Shown one piece after another: positions 54,627 to 64,000 of a stretch of 64,000 nucleotides of DNA. This DNA comes from Polaromonas sp. (GTDB taxonomy: Bacteria; Pseudomonadota; Gammaproteobacteria; Burkholderiales; Burkholderiaceae_C). Every line of letters starts with the position of its first letter. Within the stretch, counting starts at the first letter, position 1. The stretch spans positions 1 through 64,000 of the forward strand of contig NZ_JAUYEY010000067.1 of NCBI RefSeq assembly GCF_030689685.1, in the 5' to 3' direction. A program made the position numbers and the translations under genes. Under the pieces are notes generated by a model that worked only from the letters and a program-made list of their open reading frames with translations, searched no databases and had not been told where the DNA came from.

Positions 54627-55898
54627 ATGGACATCTACATGGTCGGCGGCGCAGTTCGTGATGCCTTGCTCGGCTTGCCCGTGCAGGACCGAGACTGGGT
54701 GGTGGTCGGCGCAACGCCCGAAGAACTGGTGGCCCAAGGTTTTCTGCCCGTCGGTAAGGACTTTCCGGTCTTTCTTCATCCCCAAACTGGGGATGAATAC
54801 GCGCTGGCGCGCACCGAGCGCAAAACCACGCGCGGTTACCGCGGTTTTGAGGTCTACGCGGCCCCTGGCGTAACCCTGGAAGAAGACCTGGCACGGCGCG
54901 ACCTTACTATCAATTCCATAGCTATTCACGCCCGTCTGGTAGGGGCTGAAGGCCAATTTGATATTAAAAACGAGCCCCTGATCGATCCCTGGGGCGGGCA
55001 CGGCGATTTGCAGGCAAAAGTGCTGCGCCATGTCACCTCCGCCTTCCGTGAGGACCCGGTGCGCATCCTGCGGGTCGCGCGTTTTGCTGCGCGTTTTGCA
55101 GACTTCACGGTGGCGCCGGAAACCCTGGCGCTGATGCGCGAGATGGTCGAGGACGGTGAGGCCGATGCACTGGTGGCCGAACGGGTCTGGCAGGAGCTGG
55201 CACGCGGCCTGATGGAGGACACGCCATCGCGCATGTTCGAGGTGCTGCGCGCCTGTGGTGCGCTCAGGAAGCTGCTGCCTGAAGTCGACAAACTCTGGGG
55301 CGTGCCGCAACGCGCCGAGTACCACCCCGAAGTCGATACCGGCGTCCACCTGATGATGGTGCTGGACATGGCGGCCCGACTGCAGGCTGGTCTGGCCGTG
55401 CGATTTGCCTGCCTGGGCCATGACCTCGGCAAGGGCACCACGCCGGCCGATATGCTGCCGCGCCACATCGGCCATGAGGAGCGCGGCGCGCGGCTGCTCA
55501 AGGGCGTGTGCGAACGCCTGCGTGTGCCGACCGACTGCCGCGAACTGGGCGAGGTGGTGGCGCGCGAACACGGCAACATCCACCGCAGCGGCGAGTTCGG
55601 TGCAGCCGCGCTGGTACGGCTGCTGGAGCGCTGCGATGCGTTTCGCAAGCCGCAGCGTTTTGGGCAGGTGCTGCTGGCCTGCGAGTGCGACGCGCGTGGC
55701 CGGCTCGGGCTGGAGGAGTCGGCCTACCCCCAGCGCGAGCGCCTGGGCCGGGTCCTGCAGGCGGCGCAGTCGGTGGCTACCGAGCCCGTGGCCCAGGCCG
55801 CGCAGGCGACTGGCTTGTCGGGTGCAAAAATCGGCGAGATGATCCACAGCACCCGTGTCAAGGCGGTGCAGCAGGCGCTGGACACCGGCGCAGACTGA
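54627..55898 (+). CDS. cca: Multifunctional CCA-adding enzyme/phosphohydrolase
   Basis: 423 residues. Nucleotidyltransferase head [40 protein letters not shown] and [18 protein letters not shown], and HD phosphohydrolase tail ([25 protein letters not shown]). It completes or repairs the tRNA 3' CCA. After LTINSIA there are about 18 residues ([18 protein letters not shown]) where other Cca proteins have a short D-G loop before LIDP; the DNA is a copy of repeat A. Catalytic motifs are intact. Start ATG 54627. Confidence 0.95.
   Translation: MDIYMVGGAVRDALLGLPVQDRDWVVVGATPEELVAQGFLPVGKDFPVFLHPQTGDEYALARTERKTTRGYRGFEVYAAPGVTLEEDLARRDLTINSIAIHARLVGAEGQFDIKNEPLIDPWGGHGDLQAKVLRHVTSAFREDPVRILRVARFAARFADFTVAPETLALMREMVEDGEADALVAERVWQELARGLMEDTPSRMFEVLRACGALRKLLPEVDKLWGVPQRAEYHPEVDTGVHLMMVLDMAARLQAGLAVRFACLGHDLGKGTTPADMLPRHIGHEERGARLLKGVCERLRVPTDCRELGEVVAREHGNIHRSGEFGAAALVRLLERCDAFRKPQRFGQVLLACECDARGRLGLEESAYPQRERLGRVLQAAQSVATEPVAQAAQATGLSGAKIGEMIHSTRVKAVQQALDTGAD
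54915..54967 (+). repeat. Repeat A, copy inside cca
   Basis: CCATAGCTATTCACGCCCG, then GGGGCTGAAGGCCAATTTGAT, resembling the glyA-nrdR copy (ATAGCTGCCTGCGCA...GGGCTGGAGGCCAATT). It is read in frame and adds about 12 residues to the loop before LIDP in the enzyme. Confidence 0.7.
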
Positions 55899-55965
55899 GG
55901 GCCGGTGGCTCGAACACGGCGCCGGCCTACACGTCGCTGGTGAGGAGTCTGCTAAGGTTGCTCCA

Positions 55966-56733
55966 ATGCACATGCCTCAAGAAATGCTTCCCCGGATCAC
56001 CTCCCGCACGGCGCTTTTTCTAGACTTCGACGGAACGCTGGTGGAGATCGCGCCTCGCCCTGACGCGGTGATTATTCCGTCCACACTGACCAGCACGCTG
56101 GCGGCCTTGTACGGCCAGCTCGACGGCGCGCTGGCGCTGGTCTCGGGGCGCCGCTTGCTGGACCTCGACGGTTTTCTCGCGCCGCTACAACTGCCGGTCG
56201 CCGTCGAACACGGCGCCCAGCGCCGCAACGCCCAGGGCCAGATGATCAGCGCACCGGCCACGGATTTACGCCATGTGCTTGCGGCTGCAGACAATTTGCT
56301 GCTGCAGCACCCGGCACTCAAGCTTGAACACAAAAACCTGGCGCTCAGCCTGCATTACCGCCACGCGCCTGAACTCGAAGCGCTGTGCCTGCAGGTGATG
56401 CAGGCAGCGGTGGCCAAAAGCAGCGGCCTGCAACTGATGCAGGGCAAATGCGTGATCGACCTCAAGCTGTCCGGCTTCAGCAAAGGCACGGCGATTGCAG
56501 CGTTCATGGCCGAGGCGCCGTTTGCCGGGCGTGTTCCGGTGTTTGCCGGCGACGACGTGACCGATGAAGACGGCTTCGAGGAAGTGCAGCGCATGGGCGG
56601 GCATGCCGTCAAGGTCGGCGCCGGCCCCACCAGCGCGCTGCACCGCTGTGCCGGTGTGCCGGCGATGGCCGCCTGGCTGCAGTCGGCGCTTGTCCCTTCC
56701 CTGGCTTCACGCGCGGAAAGTCTGCCCTCATGA
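55966..56733 (+). CDS. otsB: Trehalose-6-phosphate phosphatase
   Basis: 255 residues. HAD motifs: ALFLDFDGTLVEIAPRPD (nucleophile Asp and next Asp), the KCVIDLKLSGFSKGTAI region with the conserved Lys, and FAGDDVTDEDGFEEV. Removes phosphate from trehalose-6-phosphate. The start at ATG 55966 is preferred to the track start at 55855, which overlaps cca. Stop overlaps the GH15 ATG (ATGA). Confidence 0.93.
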   Translation: MHMPQEMLPRITSRTALFLDFDGTLVEIAPRPDAVIIPSTLTSTLAALYGQLDGALALVSGRRLLDLDGFLAPLQLPVAVEHGAQRRNAQGQMISAPATDLRHVLAAADNLLLQHPALKLEHKNLALSLHYRHAPELEALCLQVMQAAVAKSSGLQLMQGKCVIDLKLSGFSKGTAIAAFMAEAPFAGRVPVFAGDDVTDEDGFEEVQRMGGHAVKVGAGPTSALHRCAGVPAMAAWLQSALVPSLASRAESLPS

Positions 56734-58583
56734 GTGTTTCGAGTTCTTCCTCCCCGTCCGCATCCGCCGCAGTCGATGGTGCCAGCACCTTCGCAGCACC
56801 GGTGCCGCCGTCCCTGTCGCTGGGCGTGATCGGCAACTGCGCCTTCAGCGCACTGATTGATGCGCGTGCGCGCATTGTCTGGTGTTGCCTGCCGCGTTTC
56901 GACGGCGACCCGGTCTTCAACGCCCTGCTGGACCCCAGCGACAACGGCAGCGCCTTTGCCATCGAGATCGAAAACTTCTCGCACAGCAAACAATGGTACG
57001 AACACAACACTGCGGTGCTGCGCACCCAGCTGTTCGACACCAGCGGCCAGGCGGTGGAGATCACCGACTTCGCGCCGCGCTTCTTCCGGCGTTCGCGCTT
57101 TTTCCGCCCCATGACGCTGGTGCGCCGTGTGCGCCCCATTCATGGCGCGCCACGCATCCGCGTGGCGCTGGACATCCGTTACGACTGGGGCCGCACCCGG
57201 CCCGCCGTGACCCAGGGCAGCAACCACCTGCGCTTCATCGGTGCCGCGCTGACCCTGCGCCTGAACACCGACGCTCCGATTGCCCATTTGTTGTCGCGTC
57301 AGCCTTTTGTGCTGACGCGCGAGCACAACTTTCTGCTCGGCGCCGATGAGTCGCTGGTCGACGGCATTGCCGACACCGCGCGACTGTTTGAGGAAGAGAC
57401 CCTGAGTTACTGGCGCAAGTGGAGCCAGCGCCTGCACCTGCCGCTGGAGTGGCAGGAGGCGGTGATACGCGCGGCCATCACGCTCAAACTCTCACTGTTT
57501 GAAGACACCGGCGCCATCGTCGCCGCCATGACCACCAGCATCCCGGAAGCGCCCAACAGCGGACGCACCTGGGACTACCGCTTCTGCTGGCTGCGCGATG
57601 CTTTTTTTGTGGTGCGCGCGCTCAACAGCCTGTCCGAAGTCGGCACCATGGAAGACTACCTGCGCTGGCTCAGCAACGTGGTGGTGCAGGCCGGTGGCGG
57701 CCACATCCAGCCGCTGTACGGCATTGGCCTGGAGCGCGAACTGCCAGAGAAGGTTTACGGCCATCTGGGCGGCTACCGCAACATGGGGCCGGTGCGGGTT
57801 GGCAACCAGGCGCAAGAGCACTTTCAGCACGATGTTTACGGCAACGTGGTGCTGGGTGCGGCCCAGTCCTTTCACGACCAGCGGCTGCTGCATCAAGCCG
57901 GGGAGGCCGAGTTTTTGCGCCTGGAAGCGGTCGGTGAGCAGGCGGTGCGCCACTATGACCAGCCCGATGCCGGCATGTGGGAGCTGCGCACCCGTGCCCG
58001 CGTACACACCTCGTCGGCGCTGATGTGCTGGGCCGCCTGTGACCGCCTCGGCAAGATCGCCGTGACCCTGAAGCAGCCGGACCGCGCCATCTACTGGCAC
58101 GGCCACGCCAACATCATGCGCGAGCGCATCCTGCGCGAATCCTGGAGCGAGGAGCGCCAGGCCTTCGCCGAAAGTTTTGGCGGCCGTGACCTCGACGCCA
58201 GCGTGCTGCTGATGATCGAGGTCGGCTTCATTGACCCGAAAGACCCGCGTTTTGTCGCCACGGTGGATGCACTGGAAAAATACCTGTGCGACGGCCCTTA
58301 TATGCGGCGTTATGAAGCGCCGGACGACTTCGGCAAACCGGAAACCGCCTTCAACATCTGCACCTTCTGGCGCATCGACGCGCTGGCGCGCATCGGCCGC
58401 AAGGAGCAGGCACGGGAGATTTTCGAGACCATGCTAGCCGCCCGCAACCAGTTGGGTCTGCTGTCGGAAGACACCCACCCCGTGACCGGCGAGATGTGGG
58501 GAAATTTCCCGCAAACCTATTCGATGGTTGGCATCATCAATGCTGCGGTTCGGCTCTCAGCGCCTTGGGATAGCCAAGTATGA
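56730..58583 (+). CDS. Glycoside hydrolase family 15 protein
   Basis: 617 residues. The (alpha/alpha)6 catalytic motifs of GH15 are visible: TWDYRFCWLRDAFF near residue 285, general-acid Glu in GMWELRTRARVHTSSALMCWAACDR near 415, and GNFPQTYSMVGIINAA near the C-terminus with the second Glu region upstream. GH15 includes glucoamylases and trehalases; lying between otsB and otsA suggests a trehalose or maltooligosaccharide role. Overlaps otsB by four bases. No signal peptide. Confidence 0.9.
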   Translation: MSVSSSSSPSASAAVDGASTFAAPVPPSLSLGVIGNCAFSALIDARARIVWCCLPRFDGDPVFNALLDPSDNGSAFAIEIENFSHSKQWYEHNTAVLRTQLFDTSGQAVEITDFAPRFFRRSRFFRPMTLVRRVRPIHGAPRIRVALDIRYDWGRTRPAVTQGSNHLRFIGAALTLRLNTDAPIAHLLSRQPFVLTREHNFLLGADESLVDGIADTARLFEEETLSYWRKWSQRLHLPLEWQEAVIRAAITLKLSLFEDTGAIVAAMTTSIPEAPNSGRTWDYRFCWLRDAFFVVRALNSLSEVGTMEDYLRWLSNVVVQAGGGHIQPLYGIGLERELPEKVYGHLGGYRNMGPVRVGNQAQEHFQHDVYGNVVLGAAQSFHDQRLLHQAGEAEFLRLEAVGEQAVRHYDQPDAGMWELRTRARVHTSSALMCWAACDRLGKIAVTLKQPDRAIYWHGHANIMRERILRESWSEERQAFAESFGGRDLDASVLLMIEVGFIDPKDPRFVATVDALEKYLCDGPYMRRYEAPDDFGKPETAFNICTFWRIDALARIGRKEQAREIFETMLAARNQLGLLSEDTHPVTGEMWGNFPQTYSMVGIINAAVRLSAPWDSQV

Positions 58584-58593
58584 AGAGCAGGTT

Positions 58594-58745
58594 CACCCCC
58601 GTCGGCGGCTCACTGCGTGTAGCCTCTTACCCCCTTGACTTATTGACTAACCCCCGTCGGAGGCTCACTGCGTGTAGCCCCTTCCCCCCTTCCTGGGGGC
58701 GATGCCTACGGCCCGGCAAAGCCGGTTCCGTGGCATCTGCTTGTG
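58594..58745 (+). repeat. Repeat B, copy with internal duplication before otsA
   Basis: CCCCGTCGGCGGCTCACTGC at 58597 and CCCCGTCGGAGGCTCACTGC at 58651 are near-identical and both continue GTGTAGCC, so the left end of the repeat is duplicated in tandem 54 bp apart. The rest (CCTGGGGGCG...GGCCCGGCAAAGCC) matches the other copies. Confidence 0.75.
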
Positions 58746-58761
58746 GTGAAGGTTGTGCCTT

Positions 58762-60144
58762 ATGAGCCGGCTGGTCGTTGTTTCCAACCGGGTCGCCGAT
58801 CCGCGCAAAACGGCGGCCGGCGGCCTGGCCGTGGCGCTCGGTGATGCGCTGTCCGTCAAGGGCGGCCTGTGGTTCGGCTGGAGCGGCACGGTGGTTGAAG
58901 GCGGCACAGCGGGCGAAGGGGCCATGCACACCCAGCAGGCCGGCAACGTGACCTTGGCGACCGTGGACCTGTGCCGGGAAGACCACGACAGTTACTATCT
59001 GGGCTACAGCAACGGCGTGCTCTGGCCGGTGTTTCACTACCGGCTGGACCTGGCGGACTTTGACGCCGGCTTCATCGGCGGTTACCGGCGCGTCAACCAT
59101 ATGATGGCGCGCAAGCTGATGCCGCTGCTGTTGCCCGACGACATCATCTGGGTGCATGACTACCACCTGATTCCGATGGCGGCCGAACTCCGTGCCATGG
59201 GTTGCCGAAACCGCATCGGTTTCTTTTTGCACATTCCGCTGCCGCCGCCGCTGATCCTGGCGGCGATTCCGCAGCATGAGTGGCTGATCCGCTCGCTGTT
59301 CGCCTATGACCTGGTGGGCCTGCAGAGCCAGGCCGATGTGGACCACTTTTCGCGTTATGTCGACCAGGAAGCTGGCGCCGAAGCATTGGACAAACACCAG
59401 TTCCGCGCGTTCGGGCGCACCGTGCATGCGCAGGCCTTTCCGATCGGCATCGATGTCGACGAATTTGCCGCGCTGACCCACGGCAAGGACGCGCGCGAGA
59501 TGTTCGACAGCATGAAGGACGAATATTCGCGGCGGCGCCTGTTGCTGGGCGTGGAGCGGCTCGACTATTCCAAAGGCCTGCCGCAACGCCTGCGCGCGTT
59601 TCGCCAGTTGCTGCAGCAATACCCCGAAAACCTCAACAGTGCCACGCTGATCCAGATTGCTTCACCGAGCCGCGAGGCGCTGGACACCTACTCGGGACTG
59701 CGCCAGGAGCTCGAAAGCCTGTGTGGCTCGATCAACGGCGACTACGGCGAGCTTGACTGGATGCCGGTGCGCTACATCCACCGCAACGTCGCGCGCAAGC
59801 GCCTGCCCGGCCTGTACCGCGTGGCCAGCGTGGCCCTGGTCACGCCGCTGCGCGACGGCATGAACCTGGTGGCCAAGGAATTTATTGCGGCGCAAGACCC
59901 GGCCGACCCTGGTGTGCTGGTGCTCTCGCGTTTTGCCGGCGCGGCCGAGCAGCTCAAGGAAGCGCTGCTGGTCAACCCCTACGACACGCACGGCACCGCT
60001 GAAAGTATCCAGGTCGCGCTGCAGATGCCCCTGGCCGAACGCCAGAAACGTCACCAGAAGTTGCTTGAGCGTATTCGCCAGCAGGATGTGCATTGGTGGC
60101 GCAGGGCCTTTCTGAAAACACTCACCGACATGGCTCCGGGCTGA
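58762..60144 (+). CDS. otsA: Trehalose-6-phosphate synthase
   Basis: 460 residues from ATG 58762 ([26 protein letters not shown]). GT20 motifs: [37 protein letters not shown], and [18 protein letters not shown]. It makes trehalose-6-phosphate from UDP-glucose and glucose-6-phosphate. Runs with otsB and GH15 but a repeat B copy separates it from GH15 by 178 bp. TTG 58753 in the track is rejected as start. Confidence 0.95.
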   Translation: MSRLVVVSNRVADPRKTAAGGLAVALGDALSVKGGLWFGWSGTVVEGGTAGEGAMHTQQAGNVTLATVDLCREDHDSYYLGYSNGVLWPVFHYRLDLADFDAGFIGGYRRVNHMMARKLMPLLLPDDIIWVHDYHLIPMAAELRAMGCRNRIGFFLHIPLPPPLILAAIPQHEWLIRSLFAYDLVGLQSQADVDHFSRYVDQEAGAEALDKHQFRAFGRTVHAQAFPIGIDVDEFAALTHGKDAREMFDSMKDEYSRRRLLLGVERLDYSKGLPQRLRAFRQLLQQYPENLNSATLIQIASPSREALDTYSGLRQELESLCGSINGDYGELDWMPVRYIHRNVARKRLPGLYRVASVALVTPLRDGMNLVAKEFIAAQDPADPGVLVLSRFAGAAEQLKEALLVNPYDTHGTAESIQVALQMPLAERQKRHQKLLERIRQQDVHWWRRAFLKTLTDMAPG

Positions 60145-60259
60145 GGATGATTTAGAACCGCTGAAGGCCTTTCGGTCTTCGCAATGGGTTCGAGTGTGAG
60201 GCGTGCCGTAAATGCACCCTGAATGGACGCTGCTGCCCTGAGCGGCGGGGCCTGAATGC

Positions 60260-61270
60260 TCAGGCCACCAATGCCAGCGCCGCGTAGTCGCCGACCTTGT
60301 CCTTGAGCCCGGCGGGCACCAGTTCAACGCCATCTGTCAAGGCTGGCAGTCTGCCGCTGAGCTGCGCCTGCAGCCTCGGCAGCAAGTAGTCACGGTGGTG
60401 CCAGAACACGCTGCCGCCGAGGCTGATGCGCTGCAGGTCCAGTGTCACCACCAGGTTGTAAAGCGCGCGCCCCATCACCCGGCAGAGATCGTCCACCAGC
60501 AGCACCGCCTGGGCATCGCCGGTGCGTGCGGCTTCCAGCAGGCCGGCAGCGTCCGCAAAGCCGCAGCTTGCAAAACGCCGCGGCATGGCATTGCCGGCGA
60601 CCAGCGCTTCCACGTCGCCGATGTTGCCGCAGCCGCACAGCGCGTCCTTGTTGTCGCTGACAAACATGTGGCCGGCATGGCCGGCGTTGCCGTTTTTGCC
60701 GTGCAGCGGGCGGCCATCGACGCACAAGCCAACGCCGATGCCTGTGCTCCAAGTCACATAGGCGCAATGCTCCAGGCCCTGCAGCGCGCCCCAGCGGCGC
60801 TCGGCTTCCAACGCGGCAATGCCGTCATTTTCAATCCGCACCTGGCTGAAGACAGCACGCAGCGGTGCCTCCAGCACAGCCGTCGTCCAGGCGTTGGGCA
60901 AACCCCGCGCCGCGCCGGCCAGACCACCGCAGATGTTGGGTGCTGCCAGCTCGACACATCCCTGGTTCAGGACAAACGGTCCGCAAGAAGCGACGCCAAC
61001 AGCGGCCAGGTCGCCCTGGCGGACCTGCGCAGCCGCACAACTGGCGTCAAGCATGCGAAGCACCTGCTGCGCCAGCGCGTCAGAGGCACCTTCCTTGGCA
61101 GTGGGCTCAACCAGCCGGCCCCGAATACCTCGCGGGTCAAGCACGCTGACGGCAACCTTGGTGCCACCGATGTCCACGCAGGCCACCGGCGCCCCACCGG
61201 CGGGCAGGCGCACATCCGGCGCCCCATCGTGTGCGCTCATTGCCTGTGCTTTAACTGGGTCCGTCGGCAT
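60260..61270 (-). CDS. ROK family sugar kinase
   Basis: 336 residues. ROK motifs: VACVDIGGTKVAVSVLD (phosphate loop) and AAPNICGGLAGAA; ENDGIAALEAERRWGA (catalytic Asp). The zinc-binding motif reads CGCGNIGDVEA, so the third cysteine of the usual CxCGxxGC is Asp. Likely glucokinase or fructokinase; lying next to trehalose genes fits glucose released by the GH15 protein. The N-terminal 30 residues are low-complexity and the start is uncertain (ATG 61270 or 61237). Confidence 0.88.
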   Translation of the reverse strand: MPTDPVKAQAMSAHDGAPDVRLPAGGAPVACVDIGGTKVAVSVLDPRGIRGRLVEPTAKEGASDALAQQVLRMLDASCAAAQVRQGDLAAVGVASCGPFVLNQGCVELAAPNICGGLAGAARGLPNAWTTAVLEAPLRAVFSQVRIENDGIAALEAERRWGALQGLEHCAYVTWSTGIGVGLCVDGRPLHGKNGNAGHAGHMFVSDNKDALCGCGNIGDVEALVAGNAMPRRFASCGFADAAGLLEAARTGDAQAVLLVDDLCRVMGRALYNLVVTLDLQRISLGGSVFWHHRDYLLPRLQAQLSGRLPALTDGVELVPAGLKDKVGDYAALALVA

Positions 61271-61283
61271 CCGTTCTCCGGGT

Positions 61284-61478
61284 TCAAATCAGTTTGCTGA
61301 TCAGGCTCGCCAGCACGCTCAAGAGGAGGAGGGTGGTCAGCGGAATAAACCATTCGCGGCCAAACAACTTGAAGCGAAAGTCACCCGGCATTTTTCCGAA
61401 GCCCAGCTTTTGCAGCAGCGGCGTGAACCAGCTGATCAGGATCAGCGCCAGAAAAATCACCAGCATCCAGCGAATCAT
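61284..61478 (-). CDS. DUF2905 membrane protein
   Basis: 64 residues from ATG 61478 (MIRWMLVIFLALILISWFTPLLQKLG). Two membrane helices and the family motif GFGKMPGDFRFKLFGREWFIPLTTLLLLSVL. Function unknown. The longer track start at 61547 would overlap parC and is rejected. 13 bp from the ROK gene, so possibly co-transcribed. Confidence 0.88.
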   Translation of the reverse strand: MIRWMLVIFLALILISWFTPLLQKLGFGKMPGDFRFKLFGREWFIPLTTLLLLSVLASLISKLI

Positions 61479-61546
61479 AGACCTAGAGTTTGTGCGGACT
61501 GTGTGTGCAAGTGCGAAAGTGGTTAAAGCGGCGCCAGAACACGGCA

Positions 61547-63904
61547 CTACTCCAAGCGCGAGACCGAAGACGGTTTGAAGCCCAAATCAGCCGCCTTGCC
61601 CTTGCGCGCACGCGCGGCCCGTGCATTGTTCAAGCTGCGTATCTCCAGCGTTTCTTCGCGAACCTTGCCGCCGCGTCCCATACCTTCTATCTTCACGCTG
61701 CGGGTGTAGGCCGCCGCGCCGGCCAGGGTGTCCTTGGTATCCAGGTCAATCAACATCAGGCCCCGGCCACCGGCGGACTGGGTCTTGAGTTCACTGATTT
61801 CAAAGGTCAGGATGCGGCCGGCTGTTGATGCGCAGGCCACGTGGGTGGCGGGATTGAGGGGCGTCGAACCGCTGCTGCCCGAGACGTGTGAAGGCTTGCA
61901 GATCGCCTCGCCCTCTGCGCAACTGACGAAAGCCTTGCCGGCTTTGAGGCGCGTGGTCATGTTCTCGACCGTCGCCAGAAAGCCGTAGCCACCGCTGCTG
62001 CTGAGCAGCAGCGTGGCGCTGGACGGGCCGGCGAAATAATGCGCGGGCTGCGTGCCGGACTCCAACTCGATCAGCATGGTGACCGGTTGCCCGTCACTGC
62101 GCGCGCCAGGCAACATCGCGACCGGAATCGAATAAACGCGGCTCGTGCCTTTGGCCACCGTGCCAAACACCAACAGGCTGTCCACCGTGCGGCATTCAAA
62201 GGTGCTGTACAGGCCGTCGCCGGACTTGAAGGCAAAACTCGCAGCGTCATGGCCGTGGCCGCTGCGCGCACGCACCCAGCCCTTGGCGCTGACCACCACG
62301 GTCACCGGCTCGTCGAGCACCTTGACTTCGAGCACGGCTTTTTTCTCGGCCTGGATCAGCGTGCGGCGCGGGTCGGCAAACTGTTTGGCATCCGCCTCGA
62401 TCTCCTTGACCATCAGGCGCCGCAAAGCCGCCGGGCTGCCCAGGATTTCTTCAAGCCTGCCCTGCTCTTCCCGCAGGTTCTTGAGCTCTTGTTCGATCCT
62501 GATGGCTTCGAGCCGCGCGAGCTGGCGCAGGCGGATTTCAAGAATGTCTTCGGCCTGCCGGTCGCTCAGCTTGAACCGCGCGATCAGCGCCGCTTTCGGC
62601 TCCTCGGCCTGGCGGATGATGGCGATCACCTCGTCAATATTGAGCAGCACCAGTTGCCGGCCTTCGAGGATGTGGATGCGGTCCAGCACCTTGTCCAGGC
62701 GGTACTGCGAACGCCGCTCAATCGTGGTCTGGCGGAAGCTGATCCACTCGCTCAGCATCTGCCGCAGGTTTTTCTGCGTGGGCCGGCCGTCGAGACCGAC
62801 CATGGTCAGGTTGATGCTGGAGGAGCTTTCCAGGCTGGTGTGCGCCAGCAAGGTGGTGATCAGCTCGCTCTGGCTGATGCGGCTGGTCTTGGGCTCGAAC
62901 ACCAGGCGCACGGCGGCGTCTTTGCTGGACTCGTCGCGCACCACATCAAGTACGGCCAGCACGGTCTGCTTGAGCTGCACCTGGTCCAGGCTCAGCGCCT
63001 TTTTGCCGGCCTTGATCTTGGGGTTGGTGATCTCTTCAATTTCTTCCAGCACACGCTGCGTGCTGACGCCGGGTGGCAGTTCCTGCACCACCAGTTGCCA
63101 CTGGCCGCGCGCCAGGTCCTCGATCTTCCAGCGCGCGCGCACCTTGAGCGAACCGCGGCCGGTGCTGTAGGCCGCTGCAATGTCGGCCGCGGTGGAGATG
63201 ATCTGGCCGCCGCCCGGGTAGTCGGGCCCGGCGACCAGCGTGTACAACTCGTCATCGCCGAGTTTGGGCGTCTTGATCAGCGCGATGCAGGCGTCGGCCA
63301 CCTCGCGCAGGTTGTGACTCGGGATCTCGGTGGCCAGGCCGACGGCGATGCCGCTGGCGCCGTTGAGCAGGGTGAAGGGCAGCCGCGCCGGCAGTTGACG
63401 CGGCTCCTCAAAAGACCCATCGTAGTTCGGCACGAAGTCGACCGTACCTTCGTCAAGCTCGTCGAGCAGCAGGGTGGTGATTTTCGCCAGCCGCGCCTCG
63501 GTATATCGCATGGCTGCGGCGCCGTCGCCGTCCCTGGAGCCGAAATTGCCCTGGCCGTCGATCAGGGGGTAACGCTGGCTGAAGTCCTGCGCCATGCGCA
63601 CCATCGCGTCATAGGCCGCCTGGTCGCCGTGTGGGTGGTATTTACCCAGCACGTCACCGACCACACGTGCGCTTTTGACCGGCTTGGCGCCGCCGGCGCC
63701 GGAAAAACCCAGCCCCATGCGCGCCATGGCGTACATGATGCGGCGCTGCACCGGCTTCTGGCCGTCGCAGACATCGGGCAGGGCCCGGCCCTTGACCACG
63801 CTCAGTGCGTATTCAAGGTAGGCGCGCTGGGCATAGGCGGCCAGGGATTCCTGGTCAGGCAGCTCGGGGGCGGCGGGCGGGGGGGGGGTGAAAAGATCGT
63901 CCAT
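61547..63904 (-). CDS. parC: DNA topoisomerase IV subunit A
   Basis: 785 residues. Winged-helix breakage domain with [19 protein letters not shown] and catalytic Tyr in [13 protein letters not shown]; long coiled arm and a C-terminal beta-pinwheel half ([30 protein letters not shown]). Decatenates chromosomes with ParE, which is not in this window. The quinolone-region Ser of E. coli (Ser80) is Gln here, as seen in some betaproteobacteria. A run of ten C in codons 6-9 (coding strand) makes the N-terminus FTPPPP prone to slippage. The remaining 96 bases to the window end show no gene. Confidence 0.96.
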   Translation of the reverse strand: MDDLFTPPPPAAPELPDQESLAAYAQRAYLEYALSVVKGRALPDVCDGQKPVQRRIMYAMARMGLGFSGAGGAKPVKSARVVGDVLGKYHPHGDQAAYDAMVRMAQDFSQRYPLIDGQGNFGSRDGDGAAAMRYTEARLAKITTLLLDELDEGTVDFVPNYDGSFEEPRQLPARLPFTLLNGASGIAVGLATEIPSHNLREVADACIALIKTPKLGDDELYTLVAGPDYPGGGQIISTAADIAAAYSTGRGSLKVRARWKIEDLARGQWQLVVQELPPGVSTQRVLEEIEEITNPKIKAGKKALSLDQVQLKQTVLAVLDVVRDESSKDAAVRLVFEPKTSRISQSELITTLLAHTSLESSSSINLTMVGLDGRPTQKNLRQMLSEWISFRQTTIERRSQYRLDKVLDRIHILEGRQLVLLNIDEVIAIIRQAEEPKAALIARFKLSDRQAEDILEIRLRQLARLEAIRIEQELKNLREEQGRLEEILGSPAALRRLMVKEIEADAKQFADPRRTLIQAEKKAVLEVKVLDEPVTVVVSAKGWVRARSGHGHDAASFAFKSGDGLYSTFECRTVDSLLVFGTVAKGTSRVYSIPVAMLPGARSDGQPVTMLIELESGTQPAHYFAGPSSATLLLSSSGGYGFLATVENMTTRLKAGKAFVSCAEGEAICKPSHVSGSSGSTPLNPATHVACASTAGRILTFEISELKTQSAGGRGLMLIDLDTKDTLAGAAAYTRSVKIEGMGRGGKVREETLEIRSLNNARAARARKGKAADLGFKPSSVSRLE

Positions 63905-64000
63905 GGGGGTCGGGCGTTGCGCAAGTCAGGAAACAGGGGGGGAAGAAAGCCTGGCAACAGGCGGCCATGCCGCTCAGAAACTGCTGTTACTCGCGGCGCT

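Noticed and set aside
54357-55973. 538-aa minus-strand ORF
   Set aside because: Antisense to egtD and cca, both with strong family signatures.

Overview
The window looks like chromosome of a GC-rich betaproteobacterium of the order Burkholderiales, most likely family Comamonadaceae (Polaromonas/Rhodoferax-like). The basis is familiar gene orders (glyA-nrdR beside a minor-pilin/PilY1 cluster; ribD-ribE-ribB-ribH-nusB running into ybgC-tolQRA; otsB-GH15-otsA), many GTG/TTG starts with 4-bp ATGA overlaps, and three families of dispersed short repeats. Genus is an inference; no rRNA or tRNA gene was found.

Layout. 1-3.7 kb: a lower-GC accessory patch with a cut-off gene at the left edge, an unrecognised 412-aa gene, a 158-aa protein, a protein made of four perfect 19-residue repeats, and a damaged DnaB-like ATPase gene (lost P-loop, frameshift at a 10-nt homopolymer). 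3.7-11.5 kb: rpsU with a terminator, yqeY, an autoregulated-looking VapBC/FitAB toxin-antitoxin pair, pmbA, darP, mogA, a DUF349 protein and a DUF748 gene remnant. 11.5-12.4 kb: a long gene-free stretch with a dispersed repeat, a chain of hairpins ending in a minus-strand terminator (candidate structured RNA) and a promoter for a lytic transglycosylase. 13.3-15.3 kb: a ZTP (pfl) riboswitch, glyA and nrdR. 15.3-23.5 kb: minus-strand type IV pilus tip/minor-pilin operon fimT-pilV-pilW-pilX-pilY1-pilE. 23.6-31.3 kb: one long plus-strand run from riboflavin synthesis through nusB and an aminotransferase to the Tol system. 31.4-36.1 kb: dnaE and trhO. 36.1-41.8 kb: egtB, then a minus-strand pirin/OsmC/flavodoxin/DoxX group and a second pirin gene divergent from a LysR gene. 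41.9-47.3 kb: a renalase-like oxidoreductase, gluQ, trmB, an RluA-type pseudouridine synthase and a Tat-exported transglutaminase-like protein. 47.6-51.5 kb: LysR plus enoyl-CoA hydratase, Bug-type binding protein and CaiB-type CoA-transferase. 51.7-55.9 kb: a Tgl-like transglutaminase, a TlpA thioredoxin, egtD and cca. 56-60.1 kb: trehalose genes otsB, GH15 and otsA. 60.3-63.9 kb: ROK kinase, DUF2905 and parC.

The most unusual observation is a roughly 55-bp hairpin-bearing repeat (here called repeat A) that lies in two intergenic gaps and also sits in frame inside three protein genes (cca, gluQ and the DUF349 gene), where it adds extra residues without breaking the reading frame. A second GC-rich family (repeat B, six copies) occupies gaps between housekeeping genes, and a third (repeat C, three copies) includes an inverted pair bracketing a pirin gene. 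Functional links across the window: EgtB and EgtD are both present but 16 kb apart; trehalose synthesis (OtsA/OtsB) sits with a GH15 hydrolase and a possible sugar kinase; RibB carries a GTP-cyclohydrolase-like tail without its zinc cysteines, so the active cyclohydrolase should be encoded elsewhere.
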